Part shown: piece after piece, positions 43,415 through 51,205 of the stretch
Layout of the letters: every line of letters begins with the position of its first letter
Numbering within the stretch: position 1 is the stretch's first letter
Made by a program: the position numbers and the translations under genes
From: Nevskia sp.
GTDB taxonomy: Bacteria > Pseudomonadota > Gammaproteobacteria > Nevskiales > Nevskiaceae
Length of the DNA: 64,000 nt
Reading direction: 5' to 3'
Assembly: GCA_019689635.1 (NCBI GenBank)
Contig: JADGHB010000001.1
Location: forward strand, 62,001 to 126,000
The notes under the pieces: model-generated
The model's input: the letters and a program-made list of their open reading frames with translations, nothing else
What the model was told of the DNA's origin: nothing
The model's database searches: none

Positions 43415-43791
43415 CCCGCCACGACGTCGCTCGGCCCCCAGTAGGCGCGCATCGAGCTGAATCGGCCGGAATCGTCGAAGGTCATCACGTCGATCACGCG
43501 GATCAGGCTCGGCCCCTGGGGCAGGTTCAGGCGCACGTCGAAAGCCATGGCCGCCGCATTGCCGTGCGAGCCGCGGATCGGCGCGGCGAGCGTGAGCCTG
43601 GCGCCGGTGGCCACCGCCATCTTGTAGAACGCCGCGATCTCTGCCTTGCCGCGCTTGACCGGACTGCCGACCGGGTCTTCGACCGTGGCGTCGTCGGCGT
43701 ACAGCGCCGCGACGCCCTCGGCATCGGCGCGGTTGAACCGGTCGATGTAGTCCTGCAGCGCCCGCTTCATGGTTTCTTCGCTGACCGTCAC
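43411..43791 (-). CDS. ksi: Delta5-3-ketosteroid isomerase (KSI)
   Basis: A 126-residue KSI from the GTG at 43791 (AGGA upstream); the track frame starts earlier. The sequence follows the Comamonas/Pseudomonas enzyme closely. Y15 (DYIDRFN) is the oxyanion Tyr14, D39 (TVEDPVG) is the catalytic base Asp38, and D101 (VIDVMTF) matches Asp99. SSMRAYWG near the end is also typical. It shifts the delta5 double bond to delta4 in the earliest step of steroid breakdown. It is divergent from the LuxR-type regulator gene. Its stop codon lies within the -35 box of the copper operon promoter. Confidence 0.93.
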   Translation of the reverse strand: MTVSEETMKRALQDYIDRFNRADAEGVAALYADDATVEDPVGSPVKRGKAEIAAFYKMAVATGARLTLAAPIRGSHGNAAAMAFDVRLNLPQGPSLIRVIDVMTFDDSGRFSSMRAYWGPSDVVAG

Positions 43792-43920
43792 GCGAGTGTT
43801 CCTTTTGACCGAATGAACCGACCCGCATTCTGCGCGGGCCAATGCGCACCGGAATCGTCCGCGCGGATGAAACGCCGGTCATGGCTTCGCTCGCTTTATG
43901 CACCGGCGGAAAACTTCCCC

Positions 43921-43926
43921 TATACT
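43921..43926 (+). promoter_or_regulatory. Candidate -10 box for the LuxR regulator gene
   Basis: TATACT about 110 bp before the regulator start is the best -10 match in the 240-bp KSI/LuxR spacer. The -35 region (around TTTATG) is poor, suggesting an activator-dependent or weak promoter. Confidence 0.35.
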
Positions 43927-44034
43927 CGCCGGGCACGGCGTTTCCCCGGCATTCATCCCGATTTCCCGGGCCACGACAAACACCAAAAACCCGCGGGCGC
44001 CGGACGACTCACGACGGAGGAGGAGAGCGTGTCG

Positions 44035-45249
44035 ATGGCGGCTACGGCGGGCTTCGTCAACGGCAGCCGCACTCGCGCCGGCAAGACCGCCGGCCCGGCG
44101 CCCTCCGCGGCGCTGTCCGTCTCGGAGCTGTCGCGCCTGGACCGCCTGCTCGGGGCGATCTACGAAGGGCCGATGGAATCCCCGCCCTGGCACGCGGCGC
44201 TGGAGCTGGTGCGCGAAAACCTCAAGGCCGCCCACGTCACCCTGATGCTGCGCCCGCCCTCGCCCGACAGCACCGGCGTGATGATCAACACCGGCCCGGT
44301 GACGCGCCAGGGCATCGAGTCCTACGAAACGCACTTCTTCGCGCTCGACCCTTTCGTGCGCCTGCCCGAAGGCGAGGTCGTCACCGCCGAGGAGCTGATC
44401 GGCAAGTCCTGGCTGGAAAGCGTGGTGTATCAGGAATACCTGAAACCCTTGGGCATCCGCCATCTGCTCGGCGCCGACATCTACACCCAGGACGGCATCG
44501 AGTGCCGGTTGCGCGTGACGCGCAGTCACAACCAGAAGCCGTTCAGCGCGGAGGACAAGGCGCTGGTGCGTTTTCTGTTGCCACATCTGAAGCGCGCCAT
44601 CCAGTTGCACGCGCGGCTGGATTATCTGGAGTGCGAGCGCCAACTTTTCGCCGGCACCGTCAACCGCCTGCTCTTGGGCATCGTCAGCTTCGCCCAGAAC
44701 GGCACCCTGTTGGAAACCAATCAGGAAGCGCGCCGCATTCTGTCCGAGAAGGACGGCCTGTGGCTGTCCGGCAACACGCTGTGCGTGGAGAGCGCCCAGG
44801 AAAGCCGCGAGCTGCAGCGCATGATCCGCCAGGCGCTGGCCGACAGCATCAGCGGCGGCCACGGCGGGCCGGGCCTGGTCGAGGCGATGTCGGTGTCGCG
44901 GCCTTCGGGACGCGCCAAGCTCGGCGTGCTGGTGCGCTCCATCCCGCCCGGCGACTGGTCCGAGAGCAAGCTGCGTCCCGCGGTCGCGGTGTTCCTGCGC
45001 GATCCCGAATCCAGCGCCGCCCAGCCCTCGCAGGAACTGGTGCGGCGCCTGTTCGGCTTGACGCGCATGGAAGCGCAGCTCGCGCTGCTGCTGGCCGAGG
45101 GCTACACGCTGGACGAAGCCGCGGAAAAGATGGACGTGCGCCGCAACACCGCCCGCACCCACCTGCGCTCGATCTTCTGCAAGACCGGCGTGACCCGCCA
45201 GACCATGCTGGTCAGACTGATGCTCAACAGCGTCCTGACGCTCGGCTAA
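44035..45249 (+). CDS. LuxR-family regulator, TeiR-like
   Basis: A 404-residue protein. A GGAGGAGGAG site precedes both the GTG at 44029 and the ATG at 44035, so the start is uncertain by two codons. The C-terminal LuxR helix-turn-helix is at about residues 335-395 (LTRMEAQLALLLAEGYTLDEAAEKMDVRRNTARTHLRSIFCKTGV). The N-terminal 330 residues are a PAS/GAF-like sensor region without receiver Asp motifs. Size and layout match TeiR, the LuxR-type activator of steroid genes in Comamonas testosteroni. The gene is divergent from ksi, a classical TeiR target, which supports a steroid-regulator role by inference. Confidence 0.8.
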   Translation: MAATAGFVNGSRTRAGKTAGPAPSAALSVSELSRLDRLLGAIYEGPMESPPWHAALELVRENLKAAHVTLMLRPPSPDSTGVMINTGPVTRQGIESYETHFFALDPFVRLPEGEVVTAEELIGKSWLESVVYQEYLKPLGIRHLLGADIYTQDGIECRLRVTRSHNQKPFSAEDKALVRFLLPHLKRAIQLHARLDYLECERQLFAGTVNRLLLGIVSFAQNGTLLETNQEARRILSEKDGLWLSGNTLCVESAQESRELQRMIRQALADSISGGHGGPGLVEAMSVSRPSGRAKLGVLVRSIPPGDWSESKLRPAVAVFLRDPESSAAQPSQELVRRLFGLTRMEAQLALLLAEGYTLDEAAEKMDVRRNTARTHLRSIFCKTGVTRQTMLVRLMLNSVLTLG

Positions 45250-45253
45250 AAAC

Positions 45254-45736
45254 TCACGCCGGCGGCAGTTTCTTGCCGTGCTGGGCCAGCCAGTGCGCGG
45301 TGATGTTGGGCGGCTGCTCGAAGGGCGTGACGATCTCGAAGATGCGCTCGTAGGTGGCGCGCTGGATCCACCAGCGGCCGTCGCGCTTGACGTAGGTATC
45401 GCGGTACAGCGCGCTGCCGTCGGTGATGATCTTGTGGCGCAGGTCAAGGAACCAGTCCTTGAGATACCACTGGCCGCGCGCCTCGTCGGGCGCCACCAGG
45501 TCGATCTCGGGATGGTTGACGTGGTGGAAGGCGATGGCCTCGGCGTGGAAGGCGTTTCCGATCGCTTCCAGGATCCGGTCGCGCCCGGCCGCCTCGAACA
45601 CGTAGCTGCCCCCGACGTAGCGGATGCTCGCGTCCTCGGTGAACAACTCCGCGAGTTCCTTTATGTTGGCGGTGTCGATGCAGCGGCAGTAGCGGTACTT
45701 GAGGCGCTTGATCGCCTCCAGGTCTTCCAGGGACAT
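45254..45736 (-). CDS. SnoaL/NTF2-like protein
   Basis: A 160-residue SnoaL_4-type protein (LEDLEAIKRLKYRYCRCIDTANIKELAELFTEDASIRYVGG, then HHVNHPEIDLVAPDEARGQWYLKDW). The cone-shaped NTF2 fold is shared with KSI, but the KSI catalytic DPVG motif is missing. An AAAGGAG site precedes the ATG. It follows the SDR gene by 25 bp in the same direction, so the pair is probably an operon. Family members include dehydratases, isomerases and ring-hydroxylating dioxygenase subunits; the reaction cannot be told here. Confidence 0.78.
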   Translation of the reverse strand: MSLEDLEAIKRLKYRYCRCIDTANIKELAELFTEDASIRYVGGSYVFEAAGRDRILEAIGNAFHAEAIAFHHVNHPEIDLVAPDEARGQWYLKDWFLDLRHKIITDGSALYRDTYVKRDGRWWIQRATYERIFEIVTPFEQPPNITAHWLAQHGKKLPPA

Positions 45737-45761
45737 CGCGTTGGCTCCTTTGCGTGGAGAA

Positions 45762-46526
45762 TCAGATGCCGAATCCGCCGGACACGTTGATCTGCTGGCC
45801 GGTGACGTATTGATTGGCGGCGAGGAACACCGCGGCCTGCCCGACTTCCTCCGGCTTGCCCCAGCGCTTGAGACACAGAAGTTTCTGGGTCTCCTCGACC
45901 CACTTCGAGTCGAACACCCCGCGCCGCGACAGCTCCAGGAACATGCCGGCTTCGATCACGCCGACCAGCACGGAATTGGCGCGCACCTTGAACCGGCCTT
46001 CCTCCTTGGCGATGCCGCGGATCAGCGCCTCGTTGGCCGCCTTGGGCACCACCGACAGGCCGTCCTTCGGCGGCCACCACAGATGGCCGGCGGAGCCCAG
46101 GTGCACGTAGGAACCGCCTTGCTGCCGCAGATGCGGCAGCGTGGCCTGCACCACGTTGAAGAAACCAAGGCTCTCCGTCTCCAGCGAACGGCGCCACAGC
46201 TCCGGCGGCGTTTCCGCGAGCGTCAACTGCTCGACCACCGGTCCGGCGGCGAACACCACGGTGTGGATGCGCCCGTGATCCGCACACGCGGCTTCCACTG
46301 CGGCGCGCACCTGCGCCGGATCGGTCACGTCGGCGGCGTGCGTGCTGACCCGGCGGCCCAGCGCGCGCAGCTCAGCGGCGAGTTTCTCGGCGGTGTCTTT
46401 CTTGCGCCGATAGACCAGCGCGCAGTCGCCGCCCGCGCGCGCGAAACTCTTCGCCACCTCGCTGCCCAGACCGCCGCTGGCGCCGAACACCAGCACCGCA
46501 CCCTGCGGAAAAATCGCTTCGCCCAT
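45762..46526 (-). CDS. SDR-like protein with substituted catalytic tyrosine
   Basis: A 254-residue SDR from the ATG at 46526 (GGGGGAG 6 bases upstream). The cofactor motif GASGGLGSEVAK, ADVTD and a C-terminal VTGQQINVSGGFG are normal. The usual YxxxK motif reads SVVPK (LSVVPKAANEAL), so Ser replaces the catalytic Tyr. NNAG is also altered (VFAAGPV). It may have lost redox activity, use another residue, or act as an enoyl-reductase-like variant. It is followed by a SnoaL-like gene in the same direction. Its start faces a 450-bp intergenic region shared with the response regulator. Confidence 0.78.
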   Translation of the reverse strand: MGEAIFPQGAVLVFGASGGLGSEVAKSFARAGGDCALVYRRKKDTAEKLAAELRALGRRVSTHAADVTDPAQVRAAVEAACADHGRIHTVVFAAGPVVEQLTLAETPPELWRRSLETESLGFFNVVQATLPHLRQQGGSYVHLGSAGHLWWPPKDGLSVVPKAANEALIRGIAKEEGRFKVRANSVLVGVIEAGMFLELSRRGVFDSKWVEETQKLLCLKRWGKPEEVGQAAVFLAANQYVTGQQINVSGGFGI

Positions 46527-46976
46527 CGTCTCCCCCGGCGGTTTTTCTTCGGGCATTGTGGGAGACCGGCGGCCTGCCGGCTTCACCCTAACGGGTGACG
46601 GAAGGGGTGACGGCCGACGCGCATCGCGCCGATTTTGTAAAGCAATGGTTAAAGCGCGTGCGCGCCAACACGCTGCGCGCGATACTTTGCCGCGCGCGGC
46701 GGGGTGCTTCGCAGCAATCGTCCGACTCCCACCGGTACCGCAGCGTGGAGCATTCCGCCGCGCACCTTCCTCTTTTCCCTCACTCGCGCCGACGCGCGGT
46801 GCCATTGACCCGCTGGCCGTTGGCGTCAATCCCGCCTGGGACGCTAAAATCCTCGGCAAGTCCAAGGACGGTCGTGCGGCGGCCCTCCGCCTGCGGCAGC
46901 TCGGTCCCGGTCCGACGCACCGCCACGTACGCGTGCAGCGCCCACGGCCTGCGACGGTTTTTTGGCTGATGAACCC
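46527..46976. other. Divergent intergenic region between SDR and response regulator
   Basis: These 450 bp hold no convincing gene; the track frames here are Arg-rich shadows. Visible structure: a small hairpin TCACCC-taac-GGGTGA (46583-46598) followed by a direct repeat of GGGTGACGG, and a 27-bp dyad ATTGAC-N15-GTCAAT (46804-46830). TAAAAT at 46845-46850, about 130 bp before the response regulator, could be a -10 box with TTGGCG 19 bases upstream inside the dyad, so the dyad may be an operator. All of this is weak evidence. Confidence 0.35.
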
Positions 46977-47696
46977 GTGCAGTTTCCCCCGCAAGTTCTG
47001 ATCATCGACGACGATCGCAAGCTCACCGGCCTGCTGATCGAGTTCCTGCGCGCCAACGGCCTGCAGGCCGAGGCCGCGTACGACGGTAACGAAGGCTTGC
47101 AGCGCGCCCGCTCACAACCCTGGGACCTGGTGGTGCTCGACGTGATGATGCCGCACTGCGACGGACACCAGGTGCTCGCGCGCCTGCGTGCCGAAGCCAA
47201 TCCCGTGCCGGTGTTGATGCTGACCGCTCGCGGCGACGAGGACGAACGGATCCATGGCCTCGAACAGGGTGCCGACGACTACCTGCCGAAGACCGCGTCC
47301 TCGCGCGAGCTGCTGGCGCGGGTGCGTGCGCTGTTGCGCCGTGTCGCCTTGAATGCGCCACCGGCGGCGCAGCGCGAGCTACGCGTCGGTGGATTGGCGG
47401 TGAATCCCGCCGCGCGGCTGGCCTGGATCGATGGCCAGGCGCTGGAGCTCACGCCCGCGGAGTTCGATCTGCTGCTCGACCTCATCAGCCACCGCGGCCA
47501 GGCGCGCTCGCGCGAAACGCTTTCGGCCGTGCTGCGCGAGCGTCCGTCCGCCGCCTCCAACCGCGCCATCGACGTCCACATTTGCGCGCTGCGCCGCAAG
47601 CTCGGCGACGACCCGCGCACGCCGCGCTACATCCGCACGGTGCGCACCATCGGCTACCGCCTGGCCGACCCCGACGAACCGCTCACGACCTCATGA
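46977..47696 (+). CDS. OmpR-family response regulator
   Basis: A 239-residue two-domain regulator. The receiver has the acidic pocket (LIIDDD), the phosphorylated Asp in VVLDVMMP, Thr in LMLTARG and Lys in DDYLPKTASSREL. The winged-helix DNA-binding domain follows (LELTPAEFDLLLDLISHRGQARSRETL ... RAIDVHICALRRKLGDDPRTPRYIRTVRTIGYRLA). The start is unclear: GTG 46977 is chosen, TTG 46962 is the track start, and neither has a good ribosome binding site. The ATGA overlap with the kinase gene shows they form one two-component system. The signal is unknown. Confidence 0.88.
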   Translation: MQFPPQVLIIDDDRKLTGLLIEFLRANGLQAEAAYDGNEGLQRARSQPWDLVVLDVMMPHCDGHQVLARLRAEANPVPVLMLTARGDEDERIHGLEQGADDYLPKTASSRELLARVRALLRRVALNAPPAAQRELRVGGLAVNPAARLAWIDGQALELTPAEFDLLLDLISHRGQARSRETLSAVLRERPSAASNRAIDVHICALRRKLGDDPRTPRYIRTVRTIGYRLADPDEPLTTS

Positions 47697-49105
47697 AGTT
47701 GCCGCTGTACGGCAAACTCATGCTGTGGCTGCTCGGCAATCTAGTGCTGATCGCAGCGCTGTACGCCGCCATTCCAGGCCGCAACGGCGCGGGCTGGAAC
47801 GTGCTGTTGACCGAGCCGGTGCGCGATCGCCTGATCAGCGTCGGCGAAACCATCGGACGCGCGCTGGCGCAGGCCCCGCCCGCGCAGCGCGAGGCCGTGC
47901 TACAGCACTACGGCACCGAGTACGGCGTCGCGTTCGGCTTGCAGCAATTCGCGCCACCCCCTCCTCCACAAGTCCGCCCTTCGACAGCCCATCCGCCGCT
48001 CGCGCTCGCCGGGCCGGGCCTGCCGGTGGCTCCGCCACGACCGCCCGAGCGCAAAGCGCTGACCGAGTGGGTGCAGGTGGAACACGTCGGTGGGCTGGGC
48101 GAATTCAGCACTTACCTGGTGCTGATCCCGATGCGGCTGACGCTGCCGGATCAGCCGCCGCAGTTGTTGCAACTGATCGCGGTCGTTCCGAATCTGCGTG
48201 CCCTGCTCCAGTTCCTGCGCGTCACCGACTGGATCGTGTTCGTCGTCTCGGTGGTGCTGGCCTCGGCCCTGCTGTGGTGGCCCTTCGTCTGGAGCATCAC
48301 GCGCATGGCCGTGCAGCTCACTCACACCACGCAGCGCATCGCGCAAGGCCATTTCGAAGCGCGCATCCGCACCCGGCGCCGCGACGAGCTCGGCGAACTG
48401 GCGCAATCGGTCAACCACATGGCCGAGCAGTTGCACCACCTGGTCTCCGGCCAGAAGCAATTCCTTGCCGATGTCGCCCACGAACTGGCCTCGCCGCTGG
48501 CGCGCGTGCAGATCGCGCTCGGCATTCTGCAGCCGCACATCGACGCCGCGTCTCGGCCCGTGTTCGACGGCATCGGCGAGGACGTGGCCCAGCTTTCCGA
48601 GATGATGAGCGAGCTGCTTTTGTTCTCGCGCGCCGGCCACGCCGGCGCGGACGCCGCAGCGGAAATCCTGCCGCTGCGCGCGCTCGTCGCCGGCGTACTC
48701 CAGCGCGAAAACGCCCATGCGGTGCAAAGCGAGATCGCGGAGGAGCTGCGCGTGTCCGCGGTGCGGGCGCTGTTGGAACGCGCGCTGGCCAATCTTGTGC
48801 GCAACGCTTTGCGCTACGGCTGTGCGGACCGCGGCGGGGCCACAGTCACGGCCGAGAACGGCGGCGACCGGGTGCACCTGTACGTGCGCGATCGCGGTCC
48901 CGGCGTGCCGGAATCCGCCCTCGCGCGACTGGGCGAACCGTTCTTCCGCGTGCACGACGCGCGCGACCGCGACAGCGGCGGCTACGGCCTCGGGCTGGCC
49001 ATCGTGCGCCGCTGCGTGGAGGCCTGCGGCGGCGAAATCTTCTTCCGCAACCGCGCAGGCGGCGGTTTCGAGGCCGAGATCCGTCTCGCCCTCGCGCCCG
49101 CCTGA
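47693..49105 (+). CDS. Sensor histidine kinase partner of the OmpR regulator
   Basis: A 470-residue membrane kinase. The first transmembrane segment is LMLWLLGNLVLIAALYAAI. A periplasmic domain of about 150 residues contains a Pro-rich stretch (PPPPPQVRPSTAHPP). The second segment is WIVFVVSVVLASALLWWPFVW. HAMP follows, then the HisKA box DVAHELASPLARVQ with the phosphoacceptor His. The HATPase boxes are NLVRNALRYG, DRGPGVPESAL and GYGLGLAIVRR. The architecture is like CpxA/EnvZ-type kinases sensing envelope stress. It converges with the HupE-like gene 4 bp downstream. Confidence 0.9.
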   Translation: MKLPLYGKLMLWLLGNLVLIAALYAAIPGRNGAGWNVLLTEPVRDRLISVGETIGRALAQAPPAQREAVLQHYGTEYGVAFGLQQFAPPPPPQVRPSTAHPPLALAGPGLPVAPPRPPERKALTEWVQVEHVGGLGEFSTYLVLIPMRLTLPDQPPQLLQLIAVVPNLRALLQFLRVTDWIVFVVSVVLASALLWWPFVWSITRMAVQLTHTTQRIAQGHFEARIRTRRRDELGELAQSVNHMAEQLHHLVSGQKQFLADVAHELASPLARVQIALGILQPHIDAASRPVFDGIGEDVAQLSEMMSELLLFSRAGHAGADAAAEILPLRALVAGVLQRENAHAVQSEIAEELRVSAVRALLERALANLVRNALRYGCADRGGATVTAENGGDRVHLYVRDRGPGVPESALARLGEPFFRVHDARDRDSGGYGLGLAIVRRCVEACGGEIFFRNRAGGGFEAEIRLALAPA

Positions 49106-49109
49106 CCGC

Positions 49110-50195
49110 TTAACCCAGCAATAGCGCCGCGCGCTGCAGACACCATAGCATCGCCAGCGAGCCCATCAGGTAAACGGGCAGCACGCGCTCCGCCAGTCGC
49201 AACGCCGGGCCGCGCGGACGCGGTAGCTCGAGCCACAGTGCCAGCGCCAGCAAAGCGGCGCCAAGCAACAGGAGCTGACCGCACTCGATGCCGAGGTTGA
49301 ACGCCAGCAAGGCCAGCGGAATTTCACCTTGCGGCAATCCGATCTCGCTCAGTGCGCCGGCGAAGCCCAGGCCGTGCAGCAAACCGAAGATGAACGTCAT
49401 CGCCCAAGGCTTGCGCGCCAGCAGCGTCGGCCGCTCGCCTTGCGGACGTGACAACTCGCAGGCCAGCGCCAGGATGGTCAGGGCGATGCCCAGCTCCGCC
49501 AGCGGTTGCCGGACGTGGATCCACTGCAAACTGGCCAGGCTGAGCGTCACGCTATGGCCGAGGGTGAAGGCGGTCACCGTGAACAGCAGCGCTCGGAGAC
49601 GCGCGCGATCGAGCACGGCGGTGTCGACCGCCGCCAGCTTGCTCGCCGCCGGCGAGGCGCGCCGGACCAGCACAAGGAGGCCAAGCAAAAACAGCAGGTG
49701 ATCGGCGCCGGTCAGCAAATGGGTCACGCCCAGCCGCAGGTACATCGGCAACACCGCTGGTCGCTGCCCCGGCAACGGCACGGTATACGATACTCGGCCG
49801 TCACCGAGGAGCGCCTCGACGGGACGCCCGCGTGCCGGTTGGATACGCAGAATGACGTTGACGCCGCTGCCACGCAGTCCCTCCACGCCCACGCGGCGCC
49901 CTTCCAGCGCGCCCAGCGCGCAGCGCACCCTCCAGCGCTGCGTCACTACGTCGTCGCCGGCTTCCTCGCTGCGGGTCACCGCGCCTTCGACCGCGCAGTC
50001 GGCCGGCAACCGCGGGCGCAAGTTTCGCGCGGACAGCGTTCGTGCCGAGATCCGCCATCGCACAGCGTAGTGCGCCGCTTGGTCGGACGACGGCAACGCA
50101 TCCAACTCGAACCACGCGGGCGCCAGCAGATGGGCATGCGCCACGGTCGCGGCGCATAGACCGATGCTGCACCACAGGAGCTTTAGCGATTTCAT
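49110..50195 (-). CDS. HupE/UreJ-like membrane protein
   Basis: A 361-residue protein with a signal peptide ending AHAHLLAPAWFEL, a periplasmic domain of about 130 residues, then six to seven transmembrane segments. These carry the HupE/UreJ_2 motifs: LGVTHLLTGADHLLFLLGLL, FTLGHSVTLSLASL, FGLLHGLGFAGALSEIGLP and FNLGIECGQLLLL. The conserved His and Asp residues (HLLTGADH, GHS, LLHGLGF) are those proposed to bind Ni, Co or another metal in HupE/UreJ permeases. The start overlaps the stop of the parvulin gene. With parvulin and DUF3604 genes it forms a recurring trio whose purpose is unknown. Confidence 0.83.
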   Translation of the reverse strand: MKSLKLLWCSIGLCAATVAHAHLLAPAWFELDALPSSDQAAHYAVRWRISARTLSARNLRPRLPADCAVEGAVTRSEEAGDDVVTQRWRVRCALGALEGRRVGVEGLRGSGVNVILRIQPARGRPVEALLGDGRVSYTVPLPGQRPAVLPMYLRLGVTHLLTGADHLLFLLGLLVLVRRASPAASKLAAVDTAVLDRARLRALLFTVTAFTLGHSVTLSLASLQWIHVRQPLAELGIALTILALACELSRPQGERPTLLARKPWAMTFIFGLLHGLGFAGALSEIGLPQGEIPLALLAFNLGIECGQLLLLGAALLALALWLELPRPRGPALRLAERVLPVYLMGSLAMLWCLQRAALLLG

Positions 50196-51205
50196 CGGGA
50201 ACTGGCAGCCGCCACGCTTATCGCCGCGGAGTTCGGTCCACTCACCACCACCCGATAGCGCTGGCGCAGCGCTTGCAGGCCTTGTTCCAGCGCCTGTTGA
50301 CGCCGTTCTTCGAGCGCCGCGTAGTAAGCGCGTCGCAAAGCTTCCGCCGGGTCTGCCTGCAGCCGCTCCACCGCCTCGACGCGCAGCAGGTGCCAGCCGT
50401 AAACCGAACGCACCGGTCCGTCCCAGCGGCCGATCGGCGCCTGCGCCACGGCGGCGGCCAAGCTGCGACCCAAACGATCGGCGATCTGCCGCCGTGTGCC
50501 TGCGAACGAACGGCCGAGCAGGAACGCGTCGCCGTCGACCGCTTGCGCGGGCTCGCCTGACTGCAGCGCGCCGAGCGCCGCGTGCGCGTCTCGCTCCGCG
50601 GCGCGGCCGCGCCGGTCGTCGCTGAAGAAGACTTGCGTAAAACGGTAACGGACCTGTGCGCCGGGAACTGCGCTCGGATGCTGCGCGAGATAACGCCGCG
50701 CCTGCGAGGTACTCACCGACACGCCGCGGCCCAGCCGTTGGCGCATCACTTCGATCAAACGGGCGCGCACCACGTAATCTTGCCGGTCCATGCCCAGCGC
50801 GTAAGCGGCGCGCAACCGAGCGGCGTCGCTGCGCGGCGCTTCGGATGAGAACGCTTCGACGAAGCGCAGGTTGGCGATCAGGCGGCTGCGCACCACCGGA
50901 TCGCTGCGGTCGAGGCCGAGGCGTAGCGCTTCGCGGTAGAGCATCTCGTCGTCCGCCAGGCCGCGGACGGCCGCGCCGAGCGCGGCCGCGTCCGGCGGAC
51001 GACCGCCGTTGCGCAGCGCCCAGTCGCGGCGGAAGTCCTCGAGCTGCGCCGCGTCGATGCGGATGGTCGTAGAACTCGCGACGTCACGTCTCTCGACGGC
51101 ATCCTGTCCGGCGTACAGCGCTGCCCCGATGAGCAGGAAATGGACCAAGGGCCGCCGCGCGCTACGCGCCAGCGCGCGACCGATACGCGGCGCCGTCATC
51201 GTCAT
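50192..51205 (-). CDS. Parvulin-like peptidyl-prolyl isomerase, membrane-anchored
   Basis: A 337-residue protein from the ATG at 51205, overlapping the DUF3604 stop. A transmembrane anchor (PLVHFLLIGAALYAG) is followed by a SurA/PpiD-like N-terminal helical region. The parvulin core is at about residues 195-290 (VRYRFTQVFFSDDRRGRAAERDAHAALGAL ... FAGTRRQIADRLGRSLAAAVAQAPIGRWDGPVRSVYGWHLLRVE). It would help fold exported or membrane proteins, perhaps the HupE-like or DUF3604 products. The track frame extends upstream only as a shadow of the DUF3604 gene. The rotamase core is shorter than in PpiD, so activity is uncertain. Confidence 0.82.
   Translation of the reverse strand: MTMTAPRIGRALARSARRPLVHFLLIGAALYAGQDAVERRDVASSTTIRIDAAQLEDFRRDWALRNGGRPPDAAALGAAVRGLADDEMLYREALRLGLDRSDPVVRSRLIANLRFVEAFSSEAPRSDAARLRAAYALGMDRQDYVVRARLIEVMRQRLGRGVSVSTSQARRYLAQHPSAVPGAQVRYRFTQVFFSDDRRGRAAERDAHAALGALQSGEPAQAVDGDAFLLGRSFAGTRRQIADRLGRSLAAAVAQAPIGRWDGPVRSVYGWHLLRVEAVERLQADPAEALRRAYYAALEERRQQALEQGLQALRQRYRVVVSGPNSAAISVAAASSR

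Noticed and set aside
46558-47001. Small ORFs ahead of the response regulator
   Set aside because: Arg-rich translations with no ribosome binding site; the region fits better as an intergenic regulatory stretch.
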